Source of the DNA: Frigididesulfovibrio sp031551885
Lineage (GTDB): Bacteria > Desulfobacterota > Desulfovibrionia > Desulfovibrionales > Desulfovibrionaceae
Assembly (NCBI GenBank): GCA_031551885.1
Contig: JAVBMX010000017.1
Coordinates: forward strand, 1 to 64,000
Reading direction: 5' to 3'
Length of the DNA: 64,000 bases
The notes under the pieces were generated by a model, which saw nothing but the letters and a program-made list of their open reading frames with translations, was not told the DNA's origin and did not search any database. A program made the position numbers and the translations under genes. Shown piece after piece: positions 26,920 to 35,467 of this stretch; position 1 is the stretch's first letter; each line of letters opens with the position of its first letter.

Positions 26920-27465
26920 ATGACGCAGCAGTACGTGTCCGTTCCGGTCATGGTCAAAGCCATGTACCGGCCGGTCGCCCCGGGCGAGCCGCAGTTGTGC
27001 GCCGACCGGGCCGCCTCGGAGGGCCTCGGGCTCCGCGAGGAAATCGCGGCCAAGTCCGGCCGGCAGGACCCGGTGCTTCGTCTGCTGACCGAAATGGACC
27101 GCAAGCTCGACGCGATTCTTGGGCATCTGCAGCGCGACGATCTGCGCAACGATTTTCCCCTTGATGCCGTGGTCGTCCGCCTGGGCGGCGACGCCCTGCA
27201 CCTGGAATGCCGGGAACCCCTGCTCCCGGGCGATCTCCTGGAACTGGTCCTGCTGCTGGAGGAATTCCCGCTGAACATGGCCTCCTGTATCGCCGAGGTT
27301 GAGCGTAAACTCCCGAACCCGCCCGTCTCGGGCAACGACAAGACGCCTTTTGCCCTCTCGTATGTCGGCCTGCGCGAAGGCGACAAGGAAAACATCATCC
27401 GCCATGTGTTCCAAGAGGAACGCAAACGCATCAGGCGGCTCAAAAGCGAAGAGGACGGGGAGTGA
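26920..27465 (+). CDS. PilZ-like domain protein
   Basis: 181 residues; an N-terminal stretch with PVMVKAMYRPV and a Leu-rich helix (DRKLDAILGHLQR), then a beta-barrel-like region ECREPLLPGDLLELVLLLEE typical of PilZ domains, and a C-terminal HVFQEERKRIR helix. PilZ proteins bind cyclic-di-GMP through RxxxR and D/N-x-S-x-x-G; neither is clear here (the second position reads GDALHLEC), so the nucleotide may not be bound. ATG 26920 with gaggg; the upstream TTG at 26857 would abut cpoB. Confidence 0.6.
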   Translation: MTQQYVSVPVMVKAMYRPVAPGEPQLCADRAASEGLGLREEIAAKSGRQDPVLRLLTEMDRKLDAILGHLQRDDLRNDFPLDAVVVRLGGDALHLECREPLLPGDLLELVLLLEEFPLNMASCIAEVERKLPNPPVSGNDKTPFALSYVGLREGDKENIIRHVFQEERKRIRRLKSEEDGE

Positions 27466-27490
27466 ACAGTCCCCACAAAGCCATCGGCGC

Positions 27491-28129
27491 ATGATTTCGT
27501 CACATTCTCCACGCCCCTATCCTTGGGGAAAGCACGCGCTGTGCCTGCTCCCCTGCCTGCTCATGCTCGCCTGGGTCGGTCTGTTCCGGGGCACCGGCGC
27601 GGAAGTGGCTCGGTATTATGCCGAACAGCAAGTCCTGCACCCGAACCTCACCCTGGCGCTGACCATCCTCACGTATACGCTGAACCCGCTCTTTTACCTG
27701 CTGTATGCGGCCGTGTTTTTCCGAGCTTGGCGGAGTAAAGATAAAGCGTTGCTGCGTTTTGTCCTGATTTACGCGGCGGTCCAAATCGTCGTTTCCTTTC
27801 TCCTGGTGCGGACGCTGAAAATTATGGTGGGCAAGCCCCGCCCCGATGCGATGCTGGCCGGAACGGTTTACGAACCGTTCACCTTCAAGCACGGCAACCA
27901 CGCCTTTCCCTCGGGGCACACCACGGAAGTCGTCACCTCAACCGTGCCCCTGGCCGTGCGCCTGCGCGGCATATGGCCAAGCCTGCTGCTCGGCCTGATT
28001 ACGGCCCTGACGGCCTACACCCGAATTTTCCTCGGCATGCACCACATCTGGGACATCTGTGCCGGTTTGGCCTTGGGAAGCTTCGCCGCCTTCATCATCC
28101 ACCTTCTTTGCCGGGAGCGAAGAACATGA
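27491..28129 (+). CDS. PAP2-family phosphatase
   Basis: 212 residues with about six helices. The three PAP2 motifs are complete: KIMVGKPRP, FPSGHTTE and TRIFLGMHHIWD. Members remove phosphate from undecaprenyl pyrophosphate or lipid phosphates at the outer face of the inner membrane. The stop overlaps the start of the GT39 gene, and GT39 enzymes use undecaprenyl-linked sugars, so carrier-lipid recycling or lipid A dephosphorylation before glycosylation is a sensible role; this is inference. Confidence 0.85.
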   Translation: MISSHSPRPYPWGKHALCLLPCLLMLAWVGLFRGTGAEVARYYAEQQVLHPNLTLALTILTYTLNPLFYLLYAAVFFRAWRSKDKALLRFVLIYAAVQIVVSFLLVRTLKIMVGKPRPDAMLAGTVYEPFTFKHGNHAFPSGHTTEVVTSTVPLAVRLRGIWPSLLLGLITALTAYTRIFLGMHHIWDICAGLALGSFAAFIIHLLCRERRT

Positions 28130-30639
28130 ACGACAGCGACAACGCCAAACGGCCGCTTGCGGATACCGCGCAAACCCAGGAATCCCTTCCCGGCGTTCCG
28201 ACGCCGACCGTTTCCGCCGCGCCGCCGGCCGATCCCCAGACCGTGCCCCCGGCACCGGAAGACGACGGTTCCGCGCCCTTTGTACCGGGGCAGTTGCCCC
28301 TGCCCTTGGAAAGGGAAATAAACGCCTCCGAATGCCTCCGGCCCGAAAGCTCCTTGGCCGAAGGTTCGGAAGCCGCACCGACCGACGCGTGCACCGATGG
28401 CTCCACGCCCCTGCCCCACGCCGACGAGAAGAGCGCAGCGGCCCATTCGCCCACCAATATCTCCGCCAAGGCTCCCGGCAAAACCACCCCCGAAATCCAG
28501 GCCGCCTCGACCCAAGAGACCGAATCCGAAGCCGCATCGGCCCCCCAAAACGCTCCGACGCCCGAGGTCGCACCCCTTTCGGCCGCGTCTTCATCGTCCA
28601 TTTCTTTCTCTCCGACCGAAGCGGCGACGCCCACGGCCCCCACCGCTTCGCCGACCCCGGAACGTGGCTTTTTCCCGCTTCACCCCATCGTGCCTACGCC
28701 TTCCGGCATGGACCCAAGCCTGGGATCGCGCATTTTTGATCTTATCGCCCGCGCCCCCTGGCTGGTGCTGATCCTGATGCTCGCGGCCCAGACCATCTTC
28801 AGCCTGGATGCCCGCGCCCTGTGGTTTTCGGATGAAGTTCGCCACGCCGACGCCTTCCGCAACCTGCTCGAACACGGCCGGGGCGTCGTTCTGCAACTGA
28901 ACGGTGAGGACTACTGGGACAAACCGCCTCTCTACTTCTGGTTTCTCCGGGGCATCTATGAAGTCATCCGGGTCGAGGGCCCGGTGCTGTATTTTACGGG
29001 CGCCGCCGTCTCCGCCCTGCTCTATCTGCTCTCGTTCCTGCTTTTGGGCCGATTCGTGGAACGCGCCGACGGCCGCACCCTGCTGGCCTCGGGCATCATC
29101 CTGTTCTGCGGCGGCTTCGTATACGGATTGCTGCACTACGCCCGCATGGATTTTCTCTTCTCGGCCTGCATCATCTGCGCGTATGCGGCCCTGTACCATG
29201 CCCTGATCCGACCGAGGAGTTTTCTGTTCAGCCTCTTGGCCTTTGCCCTAGCCGGCGTGGCCTGCTTGATCAAAGGACCGCTGGGCCTGGCCCTGCCGCT
29301 CGCGGCCGGAATCTTTTTCGTGTTCTGGCGGGGAAAGCCGCACCGCCTGTTGCGCCTTGATATGGCCCTGGGCCTGTTGACGGCCTGCGCCGTGGTCGCG
29401 GTCTGGGTCGTCTTGGTCCACCTGGAGCAAGGCTCGCTGGACGATCTGATCCGCGAGGTCTGGCACAAGCAAATTCTGGCCAGAGCCGGGCACTCCTTTG
29501 CCCACAAAGAACCCTTCTGGTACTATGTGCGTCTGCCGTTGCTCCTCATGCCCTTCTCGCTGGTCCTCTTCTGCCTGCCGTGGCATCGTCTGTTCAGTTC
29601 GGGCGTACGCGAGCGTTTTCGCTTTCTGCGTCGCCCCGAAGGCGAAGGTCGAGCCTTCCTCTGGTGCATCGCCCTCTCCGCCCTGGTCCTGCTTTCCTGC
29701 CTCAGCGGCAAAATCTTGATCTACTACCTGCCCGCCTTGCCGGCCGTGGCCCTGCTCGCGAGCCGAGCGATTTTGGAGCTTTCCGGCTTCCGGGCCGCGC
29801 TGTTCCGCCGACTCATAGCCTTGGTCTTGGTTCTGGCCGGCCTGGGGCTTTTCGGGGCGACCCTGGTCTTCTTCGGGGCTCTTCCCGCGCCGGCCGGCCT
29901 GGGTTTGCCCGCCTGGCGGATTACCGGTTCCTCGGCTTTTTATCTGGCCGCTTTCGGCTTGATCGCGGCCGGGTTGTTCCTCTTCATGGTTCTGAAAAGC
30001 TCCCGGCCGGAAGGCGTGCTCCTGAGCTGCGCCCTGGCTTTTACCCTTCTCTCGTATCCCCTGGCCCGCGATGTGGCCCCGGCCTTTGACGCGGTGCTCA
30101 GCCCCAAGGGCCAGTCGCTGGTTATGAAAAGCTGGATGGAGAAGGGCTATCTGCCGTTTTCCTACAAAAACTACCCCGGCATCTACGCCTATTATGCCGG
30201 TTCCCCGGTCAAGGACATCGAATCCCTGGCCGAGCTGCCCCCCATGCCCGGAGAGCACGGCGTGGTTTTGGCCATCCGGCGCAAGGATCTGAAGGAATGG
30301 TCCGGCAGGCCCGCATGCTTCAAAGAGGTGGACGCCCGCTACATCGAGCACCCGGAACGCGTGCTCCTGGTCTGCCCGCCCAAAGAAGCTGTTCCCGTTC
30401 CCGGCCCCGAAACGCCCGTGGACTCCTCTGCCTCTTCAGACTCCGCCCCCGCGCCGGAGCAAGGAGCCGACCCGGATCATGCCGTCCCGGCGAACTCCCC
30501 GCCCACGACGGACACAACAGGAACGCCGGATGCGGCTACCGCAGTCCCGGCAAAAAACGGCACCTTCATCCCTTGGAAAGGTTGCCGGCTCCCCTTGTAC
30601 AAGGCGGACGAAGCGCCGTCTCCCGCGTCTTTGCCGTAA
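28126..30639 (+). CDS. GT39-family membrane glycosyltransferase with long disordered tails
   Basis: 837 residues. The catalytic GT-C part (about 205-680) has many helices and the first-loop motif ALWFSDEVRHADAFRN with the Asp-Glu pair, followed by YWDKPPLYFW, as in ArnT/PMT enzymes that use polyprenyl-phosphate sugars. It is unusual in carrying about 200 residues of Pro/Ala/Thr/Glu-rich sequence before the first helix (predicted cytoplasmic) and about 70 similar residues near the C-terminus. The gene overlaps the PAP2 gene and is probably in one operon with it. It is the second GT39 gene in the window. Confidence 0.8.
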   Translation: MNDSDNAKRPLADTAQTQESLPGVPTPTVSAAPPADPQTVPPAPEDDGSAPFVPGQLPLPLEREINASECLRPESSLAEGSEAAPTDACTDGSTPLPHADEKSAAAHSPTNISAKAPGKTTPEIQAASTQETESEAASAPQNAPTPEVAPLSAASSSSISFSPTEAATPTAPTASPTPERGFFPLHPIVPTPSGMDPSLGSRIFDLIARAPWLVLILMLAAQTIFSLDARALWFSDEVRHADAFRNLLEHGRGVVLQLNGEDYWDKPPLYFWFLRGIYEVIRVEGPVLYFTGAAVSALLYLLSFLLLGRFVERADGRTLLASGIILFCGGFVYGLLHYARMDFLFSACIICAYAALYHALIRPRSFLFSLLAFALAGVACLIKGPLGLALPLAAGIFFVFWRGKPHRLLRLDMALGLLTACAVVAVWVVLVHLEQGSLDDLIREVWHKQILARAGHSFAHKEPFWYYVRLPLLLMPFSLVLFCLPWHRLFSSGVRERFRFLRRPEGEGRAFLWCIALSALVLLSCLSGKILIYYLPALPAVALLASRAILELSGFRAALFRRLIALVLVLAGLGLFGATLVFFGALPAPAGLGLPAWRITGSSAFYLAAFGLIAAGLFLFMVLKSSRPEGVLLSCALAFTLLSYPLARDVAPAFDAVLSPKGQSLVMKSWMEKGYLPFSYKNYPGIYAYYAGSPVKDIESLAELPPMPGEHGVVLAIRRKDLKEWSGRPACFKEVDARYIEHPERVLLVCPPKEAVPVPGPETPVDSSASSDSAPAPEQGADPDHAVPANSPPTTDTTGTPDAATAVPAKNGTFIPWKGCRLPLYKADEAPSPASLP

Positions 30640-30939
30640 GAGCTTCCGCTGGCCGAAGGACCGGGGCTTTCCTGAAGGCCGACGGCTACGGACGCGCGCC
30701 AAGCCCTCCGCCTTAGAGGTCCGCAGAGCGGGCGCGTACGGAGAAACCTGCCCGCACAAGGCTGCTTCCGGTGCTCCCCGACAACACTCTCCCGCCGCCT
30801 TCCGTTTTTTGCCGTTCCCCCGCGTCCCACTGGACAATCCATCGCACAAGAGATATTCCCCATAAACGGCGGGACGGCAAAAGTCTCTGGGCGCGGAACC
30901 GCCGCTCACTCCACGATGTCAGGCACCTCTGAGGTATCC
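30640..30939. other. Intergenic region before CDP-sugar cluster, nothing recognised
   Basis: Three hundred bases with open frames on both strands but no convincing ribosome site, signal or family resemblance. No clear terminator with a T run was found after the GT39 gene. Confidence 0.4.
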
Positions 30940-31710
30940 ATGAAAGTGATTATTTTTTGCGGGGGCAAAGGCACCCGTCTGCGCGAAGAAACCGAATTCA
31001 AACCCAAGCCCATGGTGGAAATCGGCGGCAGGCCGATCATGTGGCATATCATGAACCGCTATGCCCGCTACGGCCATAACGAGTTCATTCTGCCCCTGGG
31101 CTACCGGGGCGAAGTGATCAAGCGCTACTTCCACGACTATAAAATCCATAATTCCGATTTCACCGTCGATCTCGCCTCCGGCGACCTGTGCGTGCATTCC
31201 TCGGCCGCCTGTGTGGACTGGAAGGTCACCCTCTGCGACACCGGCGAAGACACCGAAAAAGGCGCCCGCATCAAACGTACGGCCAAGCACATCGGCAACG
31301 AGCGCTTCATGGTCACTTACGGTGACGGCGTGTCCGACATCGACCTCGACGCCCTGCTGGCCTTCCATAAAAAGCACGGCAAGCTCGGCACCTTCACCGG
31401 GGTGCGCATGCCCTCGCGCTTCGGCACCGTGGACACGGACGAAAACGGCATGGTCACCGGCTGGAAGGAAAAACCCACGCTCAACCAGTTCACCAACTGC
31501 GGCTTTTTTGTGTTCGAGCCGGAATTCCTGGAATACCTGACCGAAGACGAAGGCTGCGACCTGGAAAAAGCCCCCCTGGAACGCTTGGCTTCCGAAGGGC
31601 AGCTCGCCATGTTCCGGCATGAAGGATTCTGGCAGTGCATGGACACCCTGCGCGACCATCAACTTCTCAACTCCATCTGGGACAAGGGCAACGCCCCCTG
31701 GACCAAATAG
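30940..31710 (+). CDS. rfbF: Glucose-1-phosphate cytidylyltransferase
   Basis: 256 residues. Makes CDP-glucose from CTP and glucose-1-phosphate. N-terminal nucleotide-binding motif MKVIIFCGGKGTRLREET, then KPMVEIGGRPIMWHIM, and the metal-binding VTYGDGVSDID. The C-terminal FRHEGFWQCMDTLRDHQLLN is diagnostic of the CDP-glucose enzyme. Start chosen at the ATG after gaggtatcc. It heads a cluster for a CDP-6-deoxyhexose. Confidence 0.93.
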   Translation: MKVIIFCGGKGTRLREETEFKPKPMVEIGGRPIMWHIMNRYARYGHNEFILPLGYRGEVIKRYFHDYKIHNSDFTVDLASGDLCVHSSAACVDWKVTLCDTGEDTEKGARIKRTAKHIGNERFMVTYGDGVSDIDLDALLAFHKKHGKLGTFTGVRMPSRFGTVDTDENGMVTGWKEKPTLNQFTNCGFFVFEPEFLEYLTEDEGCDLEKAPLERLASEGQLAMFRHEGFWQCMDTLRDHQLLNSIWDKGNAPWTK

Positions 31711-31720
31711 CGAAAACATC

Positions 31721-31864
31721 ATGTTCAACAACGCCTATAAGGGACGCCGGGTCTTTGTCACCGGGCATACGGGATTCAAGGGAAGCCGGCAGACCGCCCG
31801 GCTTCTGGAACTTGGCGCGGAAGTCGCGGGCTGTGCCGCGATGTGTTGCGGCTCATATAAGTAA
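31721..31864 (+). pseudogene. Truncated duplicate of the rfbG 5' end
   Basis: A 47-codon frame MFNNAYKGRRVFVTGHTGFK... that matches the first about 37 codons of the intact rfbG at 31876 almost base for base, 155 bases upstream of it, then diverges and stops. It carries an ATG start while the intact gene starts with GTG. Three substitutions change conserved residues (two Trp to Arg and a Leu to Gln around SRQTARLLELG versus SWLTAWLLELG). It cannot encode a working dehydratase. Confidence 0.85.
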
Positions 31865-31875
31865 GAGGTTTACCT

Positions 31876-32976
31876 GTGTTCAACAACGCCTACAAGGGAC
31901 GCCGGGTCTTTGTCACCGGGCATACGGGATTCAAGGGAAGCTGGTTGACCGCCTGGCTTCTGGAACTTGGCGCGGAAGTCGCGGGCTACGCCCTGGAAGC
32001 GCCGTCCACGCCTTCGGCCTTTGAGGTTCTGGAGTTGGAACGGCGTATCCGCCACACCCACGGCGACGTGCGCGACGCCGCCCGCCTGGCCGAGGCCGTC
32101 CGGGAATTCCGGCCCGAGGTGGTCTTTCACCTGGCGGCCCAGGCCCTGGTGCGCCCCTCCTATGAAGACGCGCCCGGTACCTTCGCGATCAACGCCATGG
32201 GCACCCTGAACCTGCTGGAAGCGGTGCGGACCTGCCCGAGCGTCAAAACCGTGGTCTGCATCACCAGCGACAAGTGCTACCGCAACGACGAGTGGGTCTG
32301 GGGTTACCGCGAGACCGACCACTTGGGCGGGCACGATCCCTACAGCGCCTCCAAGGCCTGTGCGGAAATCATCGCCCACTCCTATTTCAAGAGCTTCTTC
32401 GCCGGCGGCCCCAACGCGGCCACGGTGCGGGCGGGCAACGTCATCGGCGGCGGCGACTGGGCTCTGGACCGCATCGTGCCCGACTGCGCCAAGGCCTGGA
32501 TGGAGCGCAAGCCGGTGATGATCCGCAGCCCGCACGCCACCCGCCCCTGGCAGCACGTCTTGGAGCCCCTCTCCGGCTATCTGCAACTCGGAGCCATGCT
32601 CCTGGCCGGCAAAGAGAGCGCCAAGGGTCTGCCCCTGAACGCCGAGGCCTTCAACTTCGGCCCGCCTTCGGCCGTCAACGCCGAGGTGCTGGAAGTGGCC
32701 GAAACCCTGGCCAAGCTGTGGCCGGGCTTTCGTTATGAGTGCGACCCCGCCGCCGTTGCCGGAAAAAAAGAGTGCACCCTGCTCAAGCTTTGTTGCGACA
32801 AGGCCCTGGCCCACCTCGACTGGCGGGCCACCCTGGACTTTGCCGAAACCATGCGCTTTACGGCCGAGTGGTATCAGGCTTATGCCGACGACCACGCCAT
32901 GTACGCCCGCACCATCGGCCAAATCGCCGAATACGTGCGCAAGGCGGAAGCCGGAGGGCTGGCATGGACAAAATAG
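31876..32976 (+). CDS. rfbG: CDP-glucose 4,6-dehydratase
   Basis: 366 residues, extended SDR. Converts CDP-glucose to CDP-4-keto-6-deoxyglucose. NAD-binding VFVTGHTGFKGSW near 11, active-site PYSASKACAEI with YxxxK, and family segments HLAAQALVRPSYEDA and TVRAGNVIGGGDWA. The GTG start is forced by alignment with the upstream partial copy and by family length. Its stop overlaps the next gene by 13 bases. Confidence 0.95.
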   Translation: MFNNAYKGRRVFVTGHTGFKGSWLTAWLLELGAEVAGYALEAPSTPSAFEVLELERRIRHTHGDVRDAARLAEAVREFRPEVVFHLAAQALVRPSYEDAPGTFAINAMGTLNLLEAVRTCPSVKTVVCITSDKCYRNDEWVWGYRETDHLGGHDPYSASKACAEIIAHSYFKSFFAGGPNAATVRAGNVIGGGDWALDRIVPDCAKAWMERKPVMIRSPHATRPWQHVLEPLSGYLQLGAMLLAGKESAKGLPLNAEAFNFGPPSAVNAEVLEVAETLAKLWPGFRYECDPAAVAGKKECTLLKLCCDKALAHLDWRATLDFAETMRFTAEWYQAYADDHAMYARTIGQIAEYVRKAEAGGLAWTK

Positions 32977-33434
32977 CCGCCCCGAAAGAAACGGAAATCT
33001 ATGGGGTCACGGAATTCGACCTCAAGGAAATCGAAACCGACGGCGGCCCGGTGCTGCATATGATGCGGGCCGACGGCCCGATGTTCGAGCGGTTCGGGGA
33101 AATCTATTTTTCCGTGGTTCTGCCCGGCGCGGTCAAAGCCTGGAAGCGCCACCGCATGCAGACCCAGCATCTGGCCGTGCCGGTCGGATTGGTCGACATC
33201 GTCGTCTACGATTCCCGGCCGAATTCGCCCACCCACGGCAAGCTCGCCCGGTTCCATTTGGGCCGGCCCGGGAACTACCGCCTGCTGCGCATTCCGCCGG
33301 GGCTGTGGTACGGGTTCACGGGCAAAAGCGCCGAGCCTTCGGTTTTGGCGAACTGCGTGGACATTCCCCACGCCCCGGAAGAATCGGAACGTCTACCCAA
33401 GGATACGGACCGGATTCCGTTCCGGTGGGAATAA
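32964..33434 (+). CDS. RmlC-like cupin sugar epimerase/isomerase
   Basis: 156 residues, single cupin (RmlC/dTDP-4-keto-rhamnose 3,5-epimerase type): VKAWKRHRMQTQHLAVPVG carries the usual active-site His, followed by LVDIVVYDSR and LRIPPGLWYGF. In this setting it probably 3- and/or 5-epimerises the 4-keto sugar made by RfbG. Translationally coupled with rfbG. Confidence 0.8.
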   Translation: MDKIAAPKETEIYGVTEFDLKEIETDGGPVLHMMRADGPMFERFGEIYFSVVLPGAVKAWKRHRMQTQHLAVPVGLVDIVVYDSRPNSPTHGKLARFHLGRPGNYRLLRIPPGLWYGFTGKSAEPSVLANCVDIPHAPEESERLPKDTDRIPFRWE

Positions 33435-33529
33435 GCGCGACGCGCTCCCGTGCGTTTTGCGCGTCCGTCGAAGCGAAAAACTTTTTCAAAACTTATTTGC
33501 TCCAACTCCAGCATTTGTGAGGCCGGACT

Positions 33530-34468
33530 ATGCGCTGCCTGATCACCGGAGGGTACGGCTATGTTGGCGCCCACGTGGCGGCGCGCGCCGCCGCCGCCGG
33601 GCATGAGGTCGTCGTGCTTTCGCGCGGCGCGGCCCGGCATGCGCCCTTTGCCCACAAGCATGTCGCCGCCGATCTGGCCGCGCTTTCGCCGTCGGAGCTC
33701 TCCGCGCTGCTTCCCGAAGGCATCGATGCCTGCATCCACCTGGCAGGCCGCAACCACTCCGACGACCCGGATCACCCCCGTAAATCTTTGCAAGCCAATG
33801 CTCTCGGCACGCGCAACCTGCTGGAAGCCCTGCTCCTGCGCCCCAACAGACCGCATATCGTTTACAGCAGCACCTTTCACGTTTACGGGCGCACCGGCGG
33901 CGAGATCGACGAAACCACGCCGGCCGCTCCCAGGAACGATTACGCCCTGACCCACTTTTTTGCCGAGGAATACGGGCGCATGTTCGCCCGCACCAAAGGT
34001 CTTCTCTTTTCCGTGCTGCGCCTGACCAACGGCTACGGCGCGCCGCTCCTGCCCAAAAGCGACAAGTGGCACCTGATCTGCAACGACCTGTGTCGGCAGG
34101 CCGTGCGGGAAGGCAGCATCACCCTCAAGGCCCACCCGGACGCCCAACGCGACTTCGTGCCCCTGCGCGATGTGGCCGGGGCCTTCACGGCCCTTCTCAA
34201 CCGCCCGGATTTGGCCGGCCGGACCTACAATATCGCCTCCGGTCGGGGCACGACCTTGGGCGAGGTGGCCCGCATTGCCCAGCATACGGCCGAAACGCTG
34301 CTCGGCCGCGAAGTGCCCCTGATGTTCAACAACACGGGCGAAGCCCCGGCCGGAGAACCCCTGCGGGTAAGCAACGCGGCCGCGCGCAGGGATTTGGATT
34401 TTGCCTGTTCCCCGGATATGGAAGCCGAAATGCGTAAGATTCTTGCGGCCGTGGAGGCCGAAGCGTGA
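33530..34468 (+). CDS. NAD-dependent epimerase/reductase (extended SDR)
   Basis: 312 residues. The glycine motif is intact (MRCLITGGYGYVGAHVA), and the Ser of the triad sits in VYSSTFHVYG. The expected YxxxK reads NDYALTHFFAEEY, with His where the catalytic Lys should be. Given its neighbours it likely reduces or epimerises the CDP-4-keto-6-deoxy sugar at C4, in the manner of CDP-abequose/paratose synthases. Start ATG 33530 has only a distant gaggc. The next gene starts within its stop (gtGTGA-type overlap). Confidence 0.75.
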   Translation: MRCLITGGYGYVGAHVAARAAAAGHEVVVLSRGAARHAPFAHKHVAADLAALSPSELSALLPEGIDACIHLAGRNHSDDPDHPRKSLQANALGTRNLLEALLLRPNRPHIVYSSTFHVYGRTGGEIDETTPAAPRNDYALTHFFAEEYGRMFARTKGLLFSVLRLTNGYGAPLLPKSDKWHLICNDLCRQAVREGSITLKAHPDAQRDFVPLRDVAGAFTALLNRPDLAGRTYNIASGRGTTLGEVARIAQHTAETLLGREVPLMFNNTGEAPAGEPLRVSNAAARRDLDFACSPDMEAEMRKILAAVEAEA

Positions 34469-35382
34469 ACTCGCCGCTGACCGTCCTGCTCACCGTTTAC
34501 AACGGCCTGCCCTACATTCGGGAGACCGTGGAAAGCGTCTTCGCCCAAAATACCGGCGACGACCTGCCCGGCTTTGTCTTTCTCATCCTGAACAACGGTT
34601 CGGAAGACGGCACCGGCGACTTTCTCGACACCCTCAGGGCCCCGGCGCACATCGACCTGCGCCTGGAGCACCTGCCCCGGAACATCGGGCGCACGGCCGT
34701 GCTCAATCGCGGCCTGGAAGCCGTAACCACCCCGCTCACGGCCATCATCGACGCCGACGACATCGCCCTGCCCGACCGCCTGCGCCGGCAGGCCGCCTTC
34801 ATGGCGGCCCACCCGAACATCGATGTTCTGGGCAGCGACGTCCTCTACATCAACCCGGCCGGCGGAGAGATCGGCGCCATGCGCGTTCCCCAGGGCCACA
34901 GCGCGTTGCGGGACCATCTCCCCCTGTTCAACCCCTTCGCCCACGCGGCGGTCTGCTTTCGCACCGAAGCGGCCCGCAAAGCCGGCGGATACCCGGAAAA
35001 CACTCCCTACGCCCAGGATCTTGCCCTGTGGATCGCCATGCTCAGGAACGGCTCGCAGATCGCCTCCCTGAACGAACCGTTAGCCAAAATCCGCATGCAT
35101 CCGGGGCAGGCCACGCGCTCGTTGATTTTTCAGCAGGCCCGGTTTGAAGACGCGCTCAGAACCGCCGAAGACATGCTGCATATCCCCGGTCTGTCTCATG
35201 CGGCCCGGCAGGCCGCCCATCTGCGCGTGGCGGGGTGCCTCTGGCGGCTCAACCGTAAAAAGGCGGCTCTGAAGGCGGCCTGGGAAGCCGTGAAGGTGTT
35301 TCCTCCGCCGCCGTTTTGCAACCCCTTGCTCCTGCGCCGCGCTCTGCTTATGATCAAGAAGCGTCTCAGCCCCCCCTTGTAA
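34465..35382 (+). CDS. Family 2 glycosyltransferase
   Basis: 305 residues, GT-A fold. LTVLLTVYNGLPYIRETVESV at the N-terminus, NNGSEDGTGDFL, and the metal-binding AIIDADDIALPDRL near 93. ED-type catalytic residues follow in QDLALWI. It probably transfers the CDP-deoxyhexose made by the four genes upstream to a lipid-linked oligosaccharide or LPS in the cytoplasm. It begins with GTG overlapping the previous stop, so it is coupled to the SDR gene. Confidence 0.88.
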   Translation: MNSPLTVLLTVYNGLPYIRETVESVFAQNTGDDLPGFVFLILNNGSEDGTGDFLDTLRAPAHIDLRLEHLPRNIGRTAVLNRGLEAVTTPLTAIIDADDIALPDRLRRQAAFMAAHPNIDVLGSDVLYINPAGGEIGAMRVPQGHSALRDHLPLFNPFAHAAVCFRTEAARKAGGYPENTPYAQDLALWIAMLRNGSQIASLNEPLAKIRMHPGQATRSLIFQQARFEDALRTAEDMLHIPGLSHAARQAAHLRVAGCLWRLNRKKAALKAAWEAVKVFPPPPFCNPLLLRRALLMIKKRLSPPL

Positions 35383-35467
35383 GCGCCGGCGGAATTTTTC
35401 CCTTTCGCGGGTTCCCGAGCGGATCGAGATGCGCCGAAACTCTCGCAAAAGGCGCCACCGTAATCGT

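Noticed and set aside
26920..27465. Confident c-di-GMP receptor call
   Set aside because: The RxxxR and D/N-x-S-x-x-G binding motifs of PilZ are not evident, so only a PilZ-like fold is claimed.
30436..30909. Minus-strand frames at the end of the GT39 gene and beyond
   Set aside because: Overlap the disordered C-terminal coding region and show Arg/Gly-biased shadow composition.
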